A DNA stretch of 64,000 bases from Flavobacterium daemonense (GTDB lineage: Bacteria > Bacteroidota > Bacteroidia > Flavobacteriales > Flavobacteriaceae). The notes beneath the pieces were generated by a model. That model searched no databases. It had not been told where the DNA came from and was given only the letters and a program-made list of their open reading frames with translations. The stretch is from assembly GCF_007341385.1 (NCBI RefSeq), contig NZ_VJYD01000012.1, positions 110,069 to 174,068 of the forward strand, written 5' to 3'. A program made the translations under genes and the position numbers. The first letter of the stretch is position 1; the number at the start of each line of letters is the position of its first letter. Shown here one piece after another: positions 17,322 through 26,124 of the stretch.

Positions 17322-18551
17322 ATGAAAACAGCTAAACAAATTGGAATGATGATTGCCTTGTTCTGTACATTATTTTTTATTCAATGTAGCTCAGATGAAA
17401 ACAAAAAAGAGGATGAAGAAACAACTGAACACTATAGTGATGAAATTAATCTCCTGCGTGAATTTATTTCAACGAATAGGCATTATAATATAAAAAAAAT
17501 AGCTTATGATTCAGATAGGAGTGTATTTATAATAGAGGGAGATATTTTAATTTCCTTAGAAGATGTTAGAAGTGATTATAATGAATTTAATAAAAAAAGC
17601 ACTAGTAAAAGCAAACAAAGAATTGCAAGTTATATAGTAGCTCCGGAAATCGCAAAGGCAATTAAAATTTATGTTTATCCAGAAGTTTCTTTGGATTGGC
17701 AAATTGCGATTACGGAAGCAGTGAAGAATTGGAATGGAATAAATTCAAATATATCAATTACCATTGTTACCACTTTGGGGGTTGCAAATATTAAAGTAAC
17801 GGCCGAGAATAAAGGCCGCAATGGAACAATTGCCGAAGCTTTTTCTTCAACTAGCACTGGACGGCCAGGCTCTAATATATACATAAATTCTGCGTACAAT
17901 ACTTTAGAAGTCTCTAATAAGATTTTTGCGATGACTCATGAATTAGGCCACACTTTGGGACTTGATCATAATAATGACCCAGATGGTTTTCTAATTCCTT
18001 GTACGCCCATTTCGGATCCTTCTTCTATAATGGTGCCAATAAATGATGTTTGGAAAGGTTTTTCATATTATGATAACGTAGCTATTAGTACATTGTATCC
18101 TGTTGCAGTAGGAGCTAAAAAACTGTATAGATATAAGAAAAATCAGTATTTTTTTTATTCAATAAATCCATGTGAAATAACTCCTGGTAAAGATGGTTAT
18201 ATTTTCGATGGTGAAGCAGGTTATTTATATTCTACACAAGTTTTGGGAACAGTCCCTCTATATCGATCAGTTAATGGTGATGTGGGTCAAGGGCATAAGT
18301 TAAGTAAATCTCAAACATCTTCGAGTGATGTTCTTTTGGGTTATATATACTCTGAAAAGGTGTCTGGAACAACAGCTTTATATTGTATTAAAAATGTAGG
18401 GCAATTTGATAGATATACAACTAAAAAAGAAGATGCATTGATAGTACTTACTTACGGATATGTATTAGACAAATTATTGAGTAATGAAAAAAATGACATT
18501 ATTTTAAATAATAATCCAGGTATTTTTGATGGAGGTACAATTAGATTCTAA
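17322..18551 (+). CDS. Lipoprotein with HEIGH-type (M57) metalloprotease domain and C-terminal DUF5648-like domain
   Basis: A 409-residue surface or periplasmic lipoprotein: signal peptide ending in FFIQC, lipidated Cys22. The middle domain carries MTHELGHTLGLDH (near 204-216), the HExxHxxGxxH zinc site of metzincin-like proteases, and fits the M57 HEIGH peptidases of Bacteroidota. After about residue 265 the sequence changes to repeated segments (KKLYRYKKNQYFFYS, AGYLYSTQVLGTVPLYRSVN, GYIYSEKVSGTTALYCIKN) of the DUF5648 type, a likely beta-trefoil that binds partners or substrate. A -7 element TATCTTTG is at 17288-17295, and a terminator follows at 18572. Substrate unknown. Confidence 0.85.
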   Translation: MKTAKQIGMMIALFCTLFFIQCSSDENKKEDEETTEHYSDEINLLREFISTNRHYNIKKIAYDSDRSVFIIEGDILISLEDVRSDYNEFNKKSTSKSKQRIASYIVAPEIAKAIKIYVYPEVSLDWQIAITEAVKNWNGINSNISITIVTTLGVANIKVTAENKGRNGTIAEAFSSTSTGRPGSNIYINSAYNTLEVSNKIFAMTHELGHTLGLDHNNDPDGFLIPCTPISDPSSIMVPINDVWKGFSYYDNVAISTLYPVAVGAKKLYRYKKNQYFFYSINPCEITPGKDGYIFDGEAGYLYSTQVLGTVPLYRSVNGDVGQGHKLSKSQTSSSDVLLGYIYSEKVSGTTALYCIKNVGQFDRYTTKKEDALIVLTYGYVLDKLLSNEKNDIILNNNPGIFDGGTIRF

Positions 18552-18571
18552 GATAATCAAATAATTCAATA

Positions 18572-18602
18572 AAAAAAGCTCCAAAATCATTTGGAGCTTT
18601 TT
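18572..18602. terminator. Bidirectional terminator
   Basis: AAAAAAGCTCCAAA pairs with TTTGGAGCTTTTT between the metalloprotease gene and the convergent DUF4252 gene, with T runs on both strands. Confidence 0.9.
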
Positions 18603-18627
18603 CTGATTATAAAAGTAAGATTGATGA

Positions 18628-19164
18628 TTATTTTATCAATTGCTGTAAAGGTTTTAGTTGATCCATGTTGATATTTGACTTTTGTAGGACAGACATCAAT
18701 GTCATAATATTATTCGGATTCATGTTTTTTCCGAGAACGCGGACAACTGTAAAACCATTCCCTTTTCTGTTGGCAAAAACAACAAACTCTTCAATGTTGT
18801 CATCAGTTCCAACATAACTTATGGAAGCGCCATCTTTACCTGAACCAACTTTCATTAATTGCTGATATTTTGGATCCTTTAAAATAGCATTTACTTTGGC
18901 GCGTTCTATTTCAAATTCGGCTTGATTTTTATCAGTGGCTTTAAAGGCTAAAATATTCATTTTGTCAAATGATTTTATGGCTTCAGTTTGTTCTGCAGAT
19001 AATTTTGCTTTGTCTAAATTTAAAATATCAGACGAGACATCAATTGCAATAAAATCCTTTTTTTCGTTGTTTTCAACAAAATACTTTTGCAATGAGGGTT
19101 CAGAATTACAACTTATCAAAGTCAGTAAAACTGCAATTGCTGAGGTAAAGATTTTCAGTTTCAT
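18628..19164 (-). CDS. DUF4252 lipoprotein
   Basis: A 178-residue lipoprotein (signal peptide, lipobox LISC, Cys19). The mature part has the DUF4252 layout: an SDILNLDKAKLSAEQTEAI helix, DKMNILAFKATDKN, EFEIERAKVNAILKD and a final strand-helix pair VRVLGKNMNPNNIMTLMSVL. It is the fourth gene of an ECF sigma operon, 2 bases after a second DUF4252 gene. DUF4252 proteins recur in such sigma/anti-sigma operons in Bacteroidota; their function is unknown. A role as envelope sensor or effector of this sigma system is inference from position. Confidence 0.88.
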   Translation of the reverse strand: MKLKIFTSAIAVLLTLISCNSEPSLQKYFVENNEKKDFIAIDVSSDILNLDKAKLSAEQTEAIKSFDKMNILAFKATDKNQAEFEIERAKVNAILKDPKYQQLMKVGSGKDGASISYVGTDDNIEEFVVFANRKGNGFTVVRVLGKNMNPNNIMTLMSVLQKSNINMDQLKPLQQLIK

Positions 19165-19166
19165 GA

Positions 19167-19694
19167 TTATTTTTTGCCTTTAGAGGCTTTTTTTAAGTCT
19201 GAACCGCCAGGAAGCTGCATCTTGTCTGTAAGTACAGAAATTTCGTTTAAGTCAAAATTACCAGTCAATGACAGTAAAACAGTTTCGTCGTTTTTTGCTC
19301 CGTCAACAAACATCAGCAATTCTTTAATTTGAGAATCGCTTGCGCCTGATTTTACCATTATTCGAACATTTTTTCCGCTGTCGTTTACGCGCATCAATTC
19401 TTCTAAGCCTGCTGTTTTTATATATTTATCGGCAGAAGCTTTCATGTCAGCTTCGATTTTAGGATTTTTTGTAGTAAATACTTTTAGGTAATCTAATTTT
19501 TTGATCAGATTAATATATTGCTGTGTTTCTTTGTCAGTAGCGTCAACTTTTACTTTGCTCATTAAATCGAACATTTTTTTGTTTACAATTACTGATGTTA
19601 CATCGTCTTGACCGTCAAATTTGTCAAAAGCGCCTTGAGCGTAGAAAGAATGTGTGAAAAAGGCGAAAACTAAAGTTATAATAAGATTTTTCAT
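19167..19694 (-). CDS. DUF4252 secreted protein
   Basis: A 175-residue exported protein with a cleavable signal peptide (HSFYAQ) rather than a lipobox, followed by a DUF4252 domain parallel to its downstream neighbour: MFDLMSKVKVDATDKE, LDYLKVFTTKNPKIEADMKA, MVKSGASDSQIKELLMFVDG and SLTGNFDLNEISVLTDKM. The tail KKASKGKK is basic. The two paralogues probably arose by duplication and may act as a lipid-anchored and a free partner (inference). Third gene of the sigma operon, 16 bases after the anti-sigma-like gene. Confidence 0.86.
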   Translation of the reverse strand: MKNLIITLVFAFFTHSFYAQGAFDKFDGQDDVTSVIVNKKMFDLMSKVKVDATDKETQQYINLIKKLDYLKVFTTKNPKIEADMKASADKYIKTAGLEELMRVNDSGKNVRIMVKSGASDSQIKELLMFVDGAKNDETVLLSLTGNFDLNEISVLTDKMQLPGGSDLKKASKGKK

Positions 19695-19710
19695 TTTTGA
19701 TTGAATTTAA

Positions 19711-20169
19711 TTACCGTTTAAAAATTTTGTTTTTTGATTGTTCATATTCGTTAATGTATTGTACACTTCCAATACCCACATTAACATTGTTTGATAAAAG
19801 TGCCAAAGCTTTTTGAGTTGCTTTCAATGCTTCTTCAGGATTATCATAGGTTCCTAATTCTGACTGCGCCACAGCCGGAGCTGTTTTTTCTTGGCTTGTA
19901 AAGAAATAGGTTCCAATTCCTAGCAAAACAACCGCCGACGCCGCAATTGATAGCCATGCCACATTTCGTTTCTTAGTTTGTAATGGAATCTCTTGTGTCG
20001 ATTTTTGTTGTGTTGCTTGAGAGAAATAACCAAACATTGGCTGATATTGCTCTAAATGCTGCGCAACATTTGGAGATGAAAAGTACTCTTTAAGTTCTTT
20101 TTCTTCAGCAATCGTAGTTTCTCCCTGAAAGTATTTTTCTAATATATTTTCTATTTTATCTAATTCCAT
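19711..20169 (-). CDS. Anti-sigma-factor-like single-span membrane protein
   Basis: A 152-residue protein read from the ATG at 20167-20169 (MELDKIENILEKYFQGETTI). The upstream in-frame extension overlaps the sigma gene deeply and lacks family features. The N-terminal cytoplasmic part has the ENILEKYFQGETTIAEEKEL helix pair typical of flavobacterial anti-sigma proteins. One membrane helix follows (VAWLSIAASAVVLLGIGTYFF, near 70-90) and then a short periplasmic tail. It overlaps the end of the sigma gene by 14 bases, indicating coupled translation. Binding to that sigma factor is inferred from position and topology; the classic ZAS zinc motif is absent. Confidence 0.8.
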   Translation of the reverse strand: MELDKIENILEKYFQGETTIAEEKELKEYFSSPNVAQHLEQYQPMFGYFSQATQQKSTQEIPLQTKKRNVAWLSIAASAVVLLGIGTYFFTSQEKTAPAVAQSELGTYDNPEEALKATQKALALLSNNVNVGIGSVQYINEYEQSKNKIFKR

Positions 20170-20665
20170 AACTGTGTGTGTTAACCATTGATTCTCTAAT
20201 TTTTTTTCTCGCTCTCGAAAGCGCAACTCTAATAGCGGTTTCATTCATGTTGACAATTTTCGCAATTTCATCAAATTCATATTGCTCAACATCGCGAAGC
20301 TGAATTAATATTTGGAGCTGTTCTGGCAGCTGATTTATAATTTTTTCGACCCATTCCAAGCTATCAGAATCTTCTAATTTTTTGTCTAATTGAGGTTCTC
20401 GGTCAGTGAAATTGTTGTGTACAATTTTTAGATTTCCGGCTCTTTTAGATTTTAATTGATCCAGACAATAATTCTTGGTCATTGTCATTGCTACTGCTTC
20501 GATGTTGTTATAGGAATCTAAATTGTCTTTTTTGTTCCATAATTTTACCATCACTTCCTGAGTGGCATCTTCAGCCTCTTCGGTGCTTGTAAGCAATCTT
20601 TTTGCCAGACGAAAAACTTTGTCTTTAAAAGGATTTATTAATTCTATAAACACATTCTGATTCAT
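20156..20665 (-). CDS. ECF RNA polymerase sigma factor
   Basis: A 169-residue extracytoplasmic-function sigma-70 factor. Region 2 is seen in FRLAKRLLTSTEEAEDATQE and VMVKLWNKKDNLDSYNNIEA, with MTMTKNYCLDQLKSKRAGN closing it. Region 4 is LPEQLQILIQLRDVEQYEFD then EIAKIVNMNETAIRVALSRA, the DNA-binding helix-turn-helix. It heads an operon with the anti-sigma-like protein and two DUF4252 proteins. The gap to the divergent S41 protease gene (170 bases) has no clear primary-sigma promoter, which would fit self-activation, but no ECF motif can be defined from one site. Confidence 0.95.
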   Translation of the reverse strand: MNQNVFIELINPFKDKVFRLAKRLLTSTEEAEDATQEVMVKLWNKKDNLDSYNNIEAVAMTMTKNYCLDQLKSKRAGNLKIVHNNFTDREPQLDKKLEDSDSLEWVEKIINQLPEQLQILIQLRDVEQYEFDEIAKIVNMNETAIRVALSRARKKIRESMVNTHSYGIR

Positions 20666-20835
20666 AAAATTGGTTGGTTATTCGTTAGCTTATATAGTCA
20701 AGACGAGGCACTATTATTTTTGTTACAACAGTTTTCAAAAAAAATAATGAAAAAATGAAATAAACTTAATAGAGTTCAAACTAAAGGTAGTATTTTTACG
20801 TTAATACTTATACCACTATACCGAAAACAGAATTT

Positions 20836-22308
20836 ATGAAAACAATTTTAAAGAGTTTACTCCTAATTTTTTTGCTTGCCTTTGCTTTACAATCGTGTGA
20901 AGATCAGGATGATGTGGAAGCTCCGGCAACTTTGCAAGTAAATGATTTTGTCTGGAAAGGATTAAATGCAGTTTATTTGTGGCAAGCAGATGTGCCAAAT
21001 TTAGCCGACGACCGCTTTAGCACACAAGCAGAATTAAACTCTTATTTATCAGGATACTCAGATCCTAAAGAATTGTTTCAAGATTTATTAAATAAGCCAA
21101 TCAGTAAATATCCCGCTACGGCTATTGACCGTTTTAGCTGGATTGTTGATGATTATACGGTTCTAGAACAAGAACTAAACGGAATCACAAAAAATAATGG
21201 TGTTGATTTTAAATTGACAAGAGTTTCTGATGGTTCAAGTGATGTGGTAGGTTACGTGCGTTATATTATTCCAAATTCTGATGCTTCTGGAAAAGCTATA
21301 AAAAGAGGGGATTTGTTTACCGCTGTAAATGGTACAAAACTTACGGTTTCAAACTACCAGTCTTTATTGCTGACACCTGATACTTATACTTTGAATTTTG
21401 CTGATTATAATGGTTCTTCATTTGTTTTGAATGGTAAATCGGTTACGTTGACCAAAACTGTTTTAGAAGAAAATCCTATTTTAATCAATAAAGTAATTAC
21501 ATCTGGTAGTCATAAAATTGGTTATTTGATGTATAATGGTTTTTATTCTGATTATGATTTGAAATTAAATGAGGCTTTTGGTGAATTAAAAGCACAAGGA
21601 ATTACCGATTTAGTTTTGGATTTAAGATATAATGGGGGAGGTTCTGTTCGTACATCAACTCGTTTGGCAAGTATGATTACAGGACAGTTTAACGGAAAAA
21701 TATTTTCGAAACAACAATATAATTTAAAATTGATGGCGACGATGACTACAGATGATCTGGAGTCTTTGAACCAAAGATTTGTAAACAATATTGATGGAAC
21801 AGCTTTGAATAGCCTGAATTTATCCAAAATCTATATTTTGACAACTTCTAACACTGCATCGGCAAGTGAATTAGTTATCAATGGTCTAAAACCTTATATT
21901 GATGTTGTTCAAATTGGAGAAACCACAATTGGAAAAAATGTTGGATCGTTTACGGTTTATGATTCGCCTACTTTTACGAAAACAAATGTAAATCCGAATC
22001 ATAAATACGCGATGCAACCTTTGGTTTTTAAAATTACAAATTCGCAAGATTTTGGAGATTATACCTCAGGATTGGTTCCTACTTATGTACAGTTAGAATA
22101 TATCAGCAGTTATGGAGTATTAGGAGATCCATCAGAACCATTATTGAATTTGGCAATCTCAAAAATTACTGGAGCAACGGCTAAAAAGATCCAAACCGAT
22201 AGAAGTTTTGTGTTGCCTTATATAGATGATTCGAAAAAAATCAACGGATTACGAAATGAGATGTATCTAGAAACTGCACCAAAAAGGTTTTCAAAATCAC
22301 TAAAATAA
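20836..22308 (+). CDS. S41 family C-terminal processing-type protease, lipoprotein
   Basis: A 490-residue lipoprotein (signal peptide, lipobox LQSC, Cys21). It has an N-terminal helical domain (LQVNDFVWKGLNAVYLWQAD), a PDZ-like domain (about 120-215; VRYIIPNSDASGKAIKRGDL) and the S41 peptidase domain (about 220-430). In the latter, LVLDLRYNGGGSV and TSNTASASELVINGLKP place the catalytic serine near residue 343, and IGETTIGKNVG places the lysine about 25 residues later. It cleaves proteins in the periplasm or at the surface. The gene is transcribed divergently from the ECF operon, which might control it, and ends in a terminator at 22308. Confidence 0.92.
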   Translation: MKTILKSLLLIFLLAFALQSCEDQDDVEAPATLQVNDFVWKGLNAVYLWQADVPNLADDRFSTQAELNSYLSGYSDPKELFQDLLNKPISKYPATAIDRFSWIVDDYTVLEQELNGITKNNGVDFKLTRVSDGSSDVVGYVRYIIPNSDASGKAIKRGDLFTAVNGTKLTVSNYQSLLLTPDTYTLNFADYNGSSFVLNGKSVTLTKTVLEENPILINKVITSGSHKIGYLMYNGFYSDYDLKLNEAFGELKAQGITDLVLDLRYNGGGSVRTSTRLASMITGQFNGKIFSKQQYNLKLMATMTTDDLESLNQRFVNNIDGTALNSLNLSKIYILTTSNTASASELVINGLKPYIDVVQIGETTIGKNVGSFTVYDSPTFTKTNVNPNHKYAMQPLVFKITNSQDFGDYTSGLVPTYVQLEYISSYGVLGDPSEPLLNLAISKITGATAKKIQTDRSFVLPYIDDSKKINGLRNEMYLETAPKRFSKSLK

Positions 22309-22341
22309 AAAAAAGGCTTTCAGAAATGAAAGCCTTTTTTT
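22308..22341. terminator. Bidirectional terminator
   Basis: AAAAGGCTTTCA (22311-22322) pairs with TGAAAGCCTTTT (22327-22338) with loop GAAA and flanking A and T runs, between the S41 protease gene and the convergent BtuG-like gene. Confidence 0.92.
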
Positions 22342-22381
22342 CAAAAAAAAATCCAAAAACTAATTTAAAAATATAATGTTC

Positions 22382-23431
22382 TTAATTGTTGAAGTAGAAA
22401 CCATTTGGTCCAACTCCCACGGTTAATTCTTTTTGTGCTACACCGCTTAAATTATAAATGTAAGCTTTACTGTTTGAAGCAAAATCTCCTCCGTCAGCAA
22501 TATAAATTTTGTTGTTCTCTACAGCAAAACCGTAAATAGAACCACTTGCAGGAAGATTAGCTGTAAAAATTGCAGTTGTTGAAGCTTCTGTTGCAGATGG
22601 GCTAATTGCGTAAACTGAATTGTTTGAAGTATAATACACTTTATCATTATAAATATCTAGATATCCAGCTCTATCTAAAGATTTTGGGAAAGTAATTTTA
22701 CTAACTGATTTGTCAGAAAGTTTTACTTTAACAATTTCGCTTCTGTTATCTCCGTAAGGTGCTCTCAAAACAAACAAAACACCATCTTTAACTTCCATGC
22801 AGTCTCCGCTGTTACCAATTGTAACTGGAGTTTCTAATGCTTTTGTCGAAGGATTTACAACTAATACTTTGTCATTGTAAAAATCAGTAATGTATAATTT
22901 TCCGTTCTCTAATAGGATGCGGTTTGCAGTGGCTTTCAAATCAATCTTTGATTCTACTTTGTTTGAAGCTAAATCAATCACAGCAATATAATCATCAGTA
23001 TCTCCAGTTGCAGGATTGCTGTATGAATACGTGTTTGCATTTGTTACATAAGCTTTTCCGTCTTTTACAACACCGTATCTTGGGTTTGCTAATCCGCTGT
23101 CAACTTTTGCGATTAATTTAAAAGTGTATCGGTTAACAACATCAATTACGTTGGAACCACCAGCGATGATATATGCTTTATCTCCGTCAAAAAAGATATT
23201 TTGAAGATACACTCCAGCAAAATCTCCTGCATTTGCTGTTTTGTAGATGTCAGCTGTAAAATTGGCTAAATCATCGCTTGCAAAAGAAACAGAACCACCT
23301 CCAGAATTTCCTTCGTTTAAGATGAAAAATCCATTATCATAAGCTCCTTTCGGCGCACTGTCGTCATCATTAGAACAAGAAACAAAAAGCGATACGCTTA
23401 ATGCTAATAAAAATAATCTAGTTAGTTTCAT
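22382..23431 (-). CDS. BtuG-like beta-propeller lipoprotein (YncE/DUF5074), cobalamin capture
   Basis: A 349-residue surface lipoprotein (lipobox FVSC, Cys19). The mature part is a chain of propeller blades, each with a V-x-N-x-G-K-x-Y-V/I-T/A-type strand, for example YGVVKDGKAYVTNANTYSYS, LLENGKLYITDFYNDKVLVV and VYYTSNNSVYAISPSATEA, ending in VGVGPNGFYFNN. It lies 6 bases after the BtuB-like receptor, in the transcript started by the B12 riboswitch. In Bacteroides the equivalent partner of BtuB is BtuG, a seven-blade propeller lipoprotein that binds B12 very tightly. The same architecture and position support that role here. Direct B12 binding is inference. Confidence 0.83.
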   Translation of the reverse strand: MKLTRLFLLALSVSLFVSCSNDDDSAPKGAYDNGFFILNEGNSGGGSVSFASDDLANFTADIYKTANAGDFAGVYLQNIFFDGDKAYIIAGGSNVIDVVNRYTFKLIAKVDSGLANPRYGVVKDGKAYVTNANTYSYSNPATGDTDDYIAVIDLASNKVESKIDLKATANRILLENGKLYITDFYNDKVLVVNPSTKALETPVTIGNSGDCMEVKDGVLFVLRAPYGDNRSEIVKVKLSDKSVSKITFPKSLDRAGYLDIYNDKVYYTSNNSVYAISPSATEASTTAIFTANLPASGSIYGFAVENNKIYIADGGDFASNSKAYIYNLSGVAQKELTVGVGPNGFYFNN

Positions 23432-23437
23432 TGATAT

Positions 23438-25291
23438 TTAAAATTTAAGGTTTAAGTACAAATTAAAATTTCTTCCTGGCATTGGCCTGTTTTCAAGGCT
23501 TTCATAATTTTCGTTCCAAAGATTTAATACTTGAAATCCAAGTTTGAAAGAACGCAATAGTTTAAAATCATAGTCAATTCCGATATTCGAAACCATATAG
23601 GAATCAACAATTTCATTTGGGTCATTATCGGCCTGCGTATAAACAAAACCGTTATATAAAAATTGATAATAAGCCGAAATTCTGCTTCTTGAATAGGAAA
23701 CAGCAGCCGTTACTTTATTGAATGGAACAAAAAAGAGCTGCTTGTCGGTTTCTACATTTTTTGATACAGTGTAGGCATACGTTGCATTGGCTCCAAAATA
23801 GTTTTTGCCGTATTGTTTTTTCCAACTAATTAATGTTTCAGCACCATAGCTGTTGACTTTGTCTGTATTTTGAGGAATCCAAATTCCTCCGCTTCCAGGA
23901 ACCCATCGCAATAAATCGGTGATTTTGATGTAATATAAAGTCTGAGTAAGCGAGATGTTTTTGAAAGTAAAAACATTTCCAAGTTCCGCCTGATAGGAAC
24001 TTTCGGGTTTCAAATTTGGATTTCCGCCTTCTTCCCAATATAAATCATTAAAAGTCGGGATTCTGAAATTACGAGATAAATTCAATTTTAAATTATACAG
24101 TTGTCCAAATTGATAAGATGAACCTAAATTGAATAAAACTGGTGATTTATAATTGTTTGTAAACTCTTTTCGCACACCAAATTCGTTTTTCCAATCTTTA
24201 GAAAAATCTTGTTTTACTAATATTGCCGCCGAACTGATTTCGCGTGTATTATCACCAAAACCGCTTCCAAAACCTTTTGTTCTGTTGTAATCTAAAATCC
24301 CGTTTATTTGTGTTGATTTGAAAAGCGTATAACCTAAATCTGCTTTGGTTATAAAGCTTTCCGTTTTTCCAAAAGTATATTGATTCAGAGTATTATCAGG
24401 GTAATATTGGTAATTTTCAAAAATATAAGCTGTTTTGAAATTAGCCGTAAACTTCCCGAAATTGCCATCGTATTCCAGTAAATTTCGATTGAAGCCGTTT
24501 ACATATTTACTAGGAGTTTCGGTCTCAGTAATTAGAGACGTATTTCGGTTGGTATTTGAGGTCTGGGTATATAATTTTAAGCTGTTTTTAGCATTGAATT
24601 TATAACCTGCATTTGCGCTCACAGTGATAACGTCATATTGTCCGTTCTGATTCCAGCGCTGTTCGCCTTTCCAAGTATATCGATTCAAATATTTATAGTC
24701 GTTTGTCGAGCTGTTTTTAGAAAAACCAATTTGGGCACTCCATTTTTCGTTTGAAATATTGGTTTTATAATTGATGCCAATAGTATTGAAACTTCCATAA
24801 TCGAGTTTCAAATTATTCTCAAATCTCTTATAAAATGCCAAATCATTATTTAAATGAACGGTTCCGCCAACTGCACCACTTCCGTAAATAACACTTCCGC
24901 CACCGGCTTTAACACTTATCGAATTATAATCGGAACCAGAAATCGTGTTGAAATCCGTGCTTCCATTCATTTGAGAATTGATGTTGATTCCGTTCCAGAT
25001 CACCGCTGTTTGTGACGAAGTTGTCCCTCTAAAAGCAACTGTTGAAAGCATTCCTCGCCCGTATTCTTTAAAATAAATGGTAGAATTAAAATTTAAAAGA
25101 TCCGTCAATAAAGCTTCATTTTTACTGATAACCGAATCATTTAGTTTTAGAACCGATTGTGAAGTGGAATATTTTTTAAGATTAGCGTCAGAAACGATAA
25201 CTTCTTTCAGACCCGTAATAGAATCCTTCTGCGCCCAAATAAATTGGCACATCAACAACAAACTAAAAGCGAAATATTTTTTTAAAGTCAT
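23438..25291 (-). CDS. btuB: TonB-dependent cobalamin receptor, BtuB-like
   Basis: A 617-residue outer-membrane receptor with a signal peptide ending in FIWAQ. The plug domain (about 45-150) shows LLTDLLNFNSTIYFKEYGRG, TVAFRGTTSSQTAVIWNGIN and VIYGSGAVGGTVHL. The 22-strand barrel follows and ends with NFNLYLNLKF, a terminal aromatic residue as usual for outer-membrane insertion. The usual N-terminal carboxypeptidase-like domain is missing, as in BtuB and siderophore receptors rather than SusC. A cobalamin riboswitch lies immediately upstream on the same strand and the next gene is BtuG-like, so vitamin B12 or other corrinoids are the likely ligands. Confidence 0.92.
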   Translation of the reverse strand: MTLKKYFAFSLLLMCQFIWAQKDSITGLKEVIVSDANLKKYSTSQSVLKLNDSVISKNEALLTDLLNFNSTIYFKEYGRGMLSTVAFRGTTSSQTAVIWNGININSQMNGSTDFNTISGSDYNSISVKAGGGSVIYGSGAVGGTVHLNNDLAFYKRFENNLKLDYGSFNTIGINYKTNISNEKWSAQIGFSKNSSTNDYKYLNRYTWKGEQRWNQNGQYDVITVSANAGYKFNAKNSLKLYTQTSNTNRNTSLITETETPSKYVNGFNRNLLEYDGNFGKFTANFKTAYIFENYQYYPDNTLNQYTFGKTESFITKADLGYTLFKSTQINGILDYNRTKGFGSGFGDNTREISSAAILVKQDFSKDWKNEFGVRKEFTNNYKSPVLFNLGSSYQFGQLYNLKLNLSRNFRIPTFNDLYWEEGGNPNLKPESSYQAELGNVFTFKNISLTQTLYYIKITDLLRWVPGSGGIWIPQNTDKVNSYGAETLISWKKQYGKNYFGANATYAYTVSKNVETDKQLFFVPFNKVTAAVSYSRSRISAYYQFLYNGFVYTQADNDPNEIVDSYMVSNIGIDYDFKLLRSFKLGFQVLNLWNENYESLENRPMPGRNFNLYLNLKF

Positions 25292-25324
25292 AATTTCTAC
25301 ACTCTTTTTCCCGAGAGTTCGATC

Positions 25325-25500
25325 TTTGTTTCAAAGGCAGGTCTCCTGGCTTGCGTCTTGTTGTTTGCCTTCCCATCACGCAAGGCGTGACAGTGGTTTG
25401 TAGATAACAACAAGCATTCGTTTTAGAACTAAGCTTACAGTTGCGGGTACAGCTCAAGATTTTACTTGATTCCCTTTTAATGTGTTTTATAAAAACACAA
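25325..25500 (-). promoter_or_regulatory. Cobalamin (adenosylcobalamin-class) riboswitch
   Basis: On the minus strand the conserved parts occur in order: AAAAGGGAATC, GAGCTGTACCCGCAACTGTA, GATGGGAAGGC and the B12 box GCCAGGAGACCTGCC (25350-25336). A hairpin TGTGTTTTTATAAAACACA lies at the 5' end. The element ends about 35 bases before the btuB ATG, leaving little room, so control is probably on translation initiation or by a short CTCT/AGAG hairpin in between. Binding of cobalamin normally shuts off the uptake genes downstream. Confidence 0.95.
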
Positions 25501-25513
25501 CCTTAATTTTGCG

Positions 25514-25546
25514 CAAAGATAAAGTTAAAATTATTGAATTTTCAAA
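25514..25546 (-). promoter_or_regulatory. Promoter of the riboswitch-btuB-btuG transcript
   Basis: On the minus strand TTTG (25546-25543), a 21-base spacer and TATCTTTG (25521-25514) followed by CGC. Transcription would begin a few bases before the riboswitch 5' hairpin. Confidence 0.8.
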
Positions 25547-25587
25547 TTTGTTTTACTTTTTGAATCGAATTCTAAACAAAACCTTTG

Positions 25588-26124
25588 TTAGAGCTCAATT
25601 TTAATGACTTGACCAAAATCTACTTTATTTTGAAAGGCTTCTTTCAAAGGCAAAGAAGTTTGATGACATAAAATACTTCTGATGATTCCGGCATGGGCAA
25701 CAATTACGATTGGGTCTTGTATGTTTTTCGAAATGATTTCAGAAATAAAATTACCAACTCTCTCATGTAATTCAACAAAAGATTCGCCATTTGAAGCCCG
25801 AATATTTACAAAATCTTCCATCCAAGGATTGAGCTGTTCTGGCGGAATTTCATTCCAGTTTTTTAGTTCCCAGTCGCCAAAATTCATTTCTTTTAAACGT
25901 ACATCTTCTTGGTATAAAATGGTTTTGATGTTCTTCTTAATATGTTTTGCTAAAACTACACAACGCTGTAACGGACTTGAAAAAACAATTGCCTCTGAGG
26001 GTAATTGAGACACGATTTCATCAAAAATAACATCAAAAGGTTCAGCAATATTTACATCAGATTGTCCGTAGCAAATTCCTTTTTCGCAGACGGTTTCAGT
26101 ATGTCGAACTAGATAAATTTCCAT
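25588..26124 (-). CDS. cobC: Alpha-ribazole phosphatase (histidine phosphatase family)
   Basis: A 178-residue enzyme that removes the phosphate from alpha-ribazole 5'-phosphate (or the cobalamin phosphate) at the end of B12 nucleotide-loop assembly. The phosphohistidine loop MEIYLVRHTETVCEKGICYG opens the protein; VFSSPLQRCVVLAKHI, LKEMNFGDWEL and VIVAHAGIIRSIL complete the histidine-phosphatase active site. I start at the ATG at 26122-26124, because the family always begins a few residues before LVRHTE. It overlaps the end of cobS by 16 bases, so the two are translationally coupled. It is the last gene of the cob operon, before the riboswitch region. Confidence 0.9.
   Translation of the reverse strand: MEIYLVRHTETVCEKGICYGQSDVNIAEPFDVIFDEIVSQLPSEAIVFSSPLQRCVVLAKHIKKNIKTILYQEDVRLKEMNFGDWELKNWNEIPPEQLNPWMEDFVNIRASNGESFVELHERVGNFISEIISKNIQDPIVIVAHAGIIRSILCHQTSLPLKEAFQNKVDFGQVIKIEL

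Noticed and set aside
25336..25500. Open frames across the riboswitch on both strands (about 64-108 codons)
   Set aside because: They cover conserved riboswitch motifs and overlap the start of btuB; no protein family resemblance or plausible start signal.
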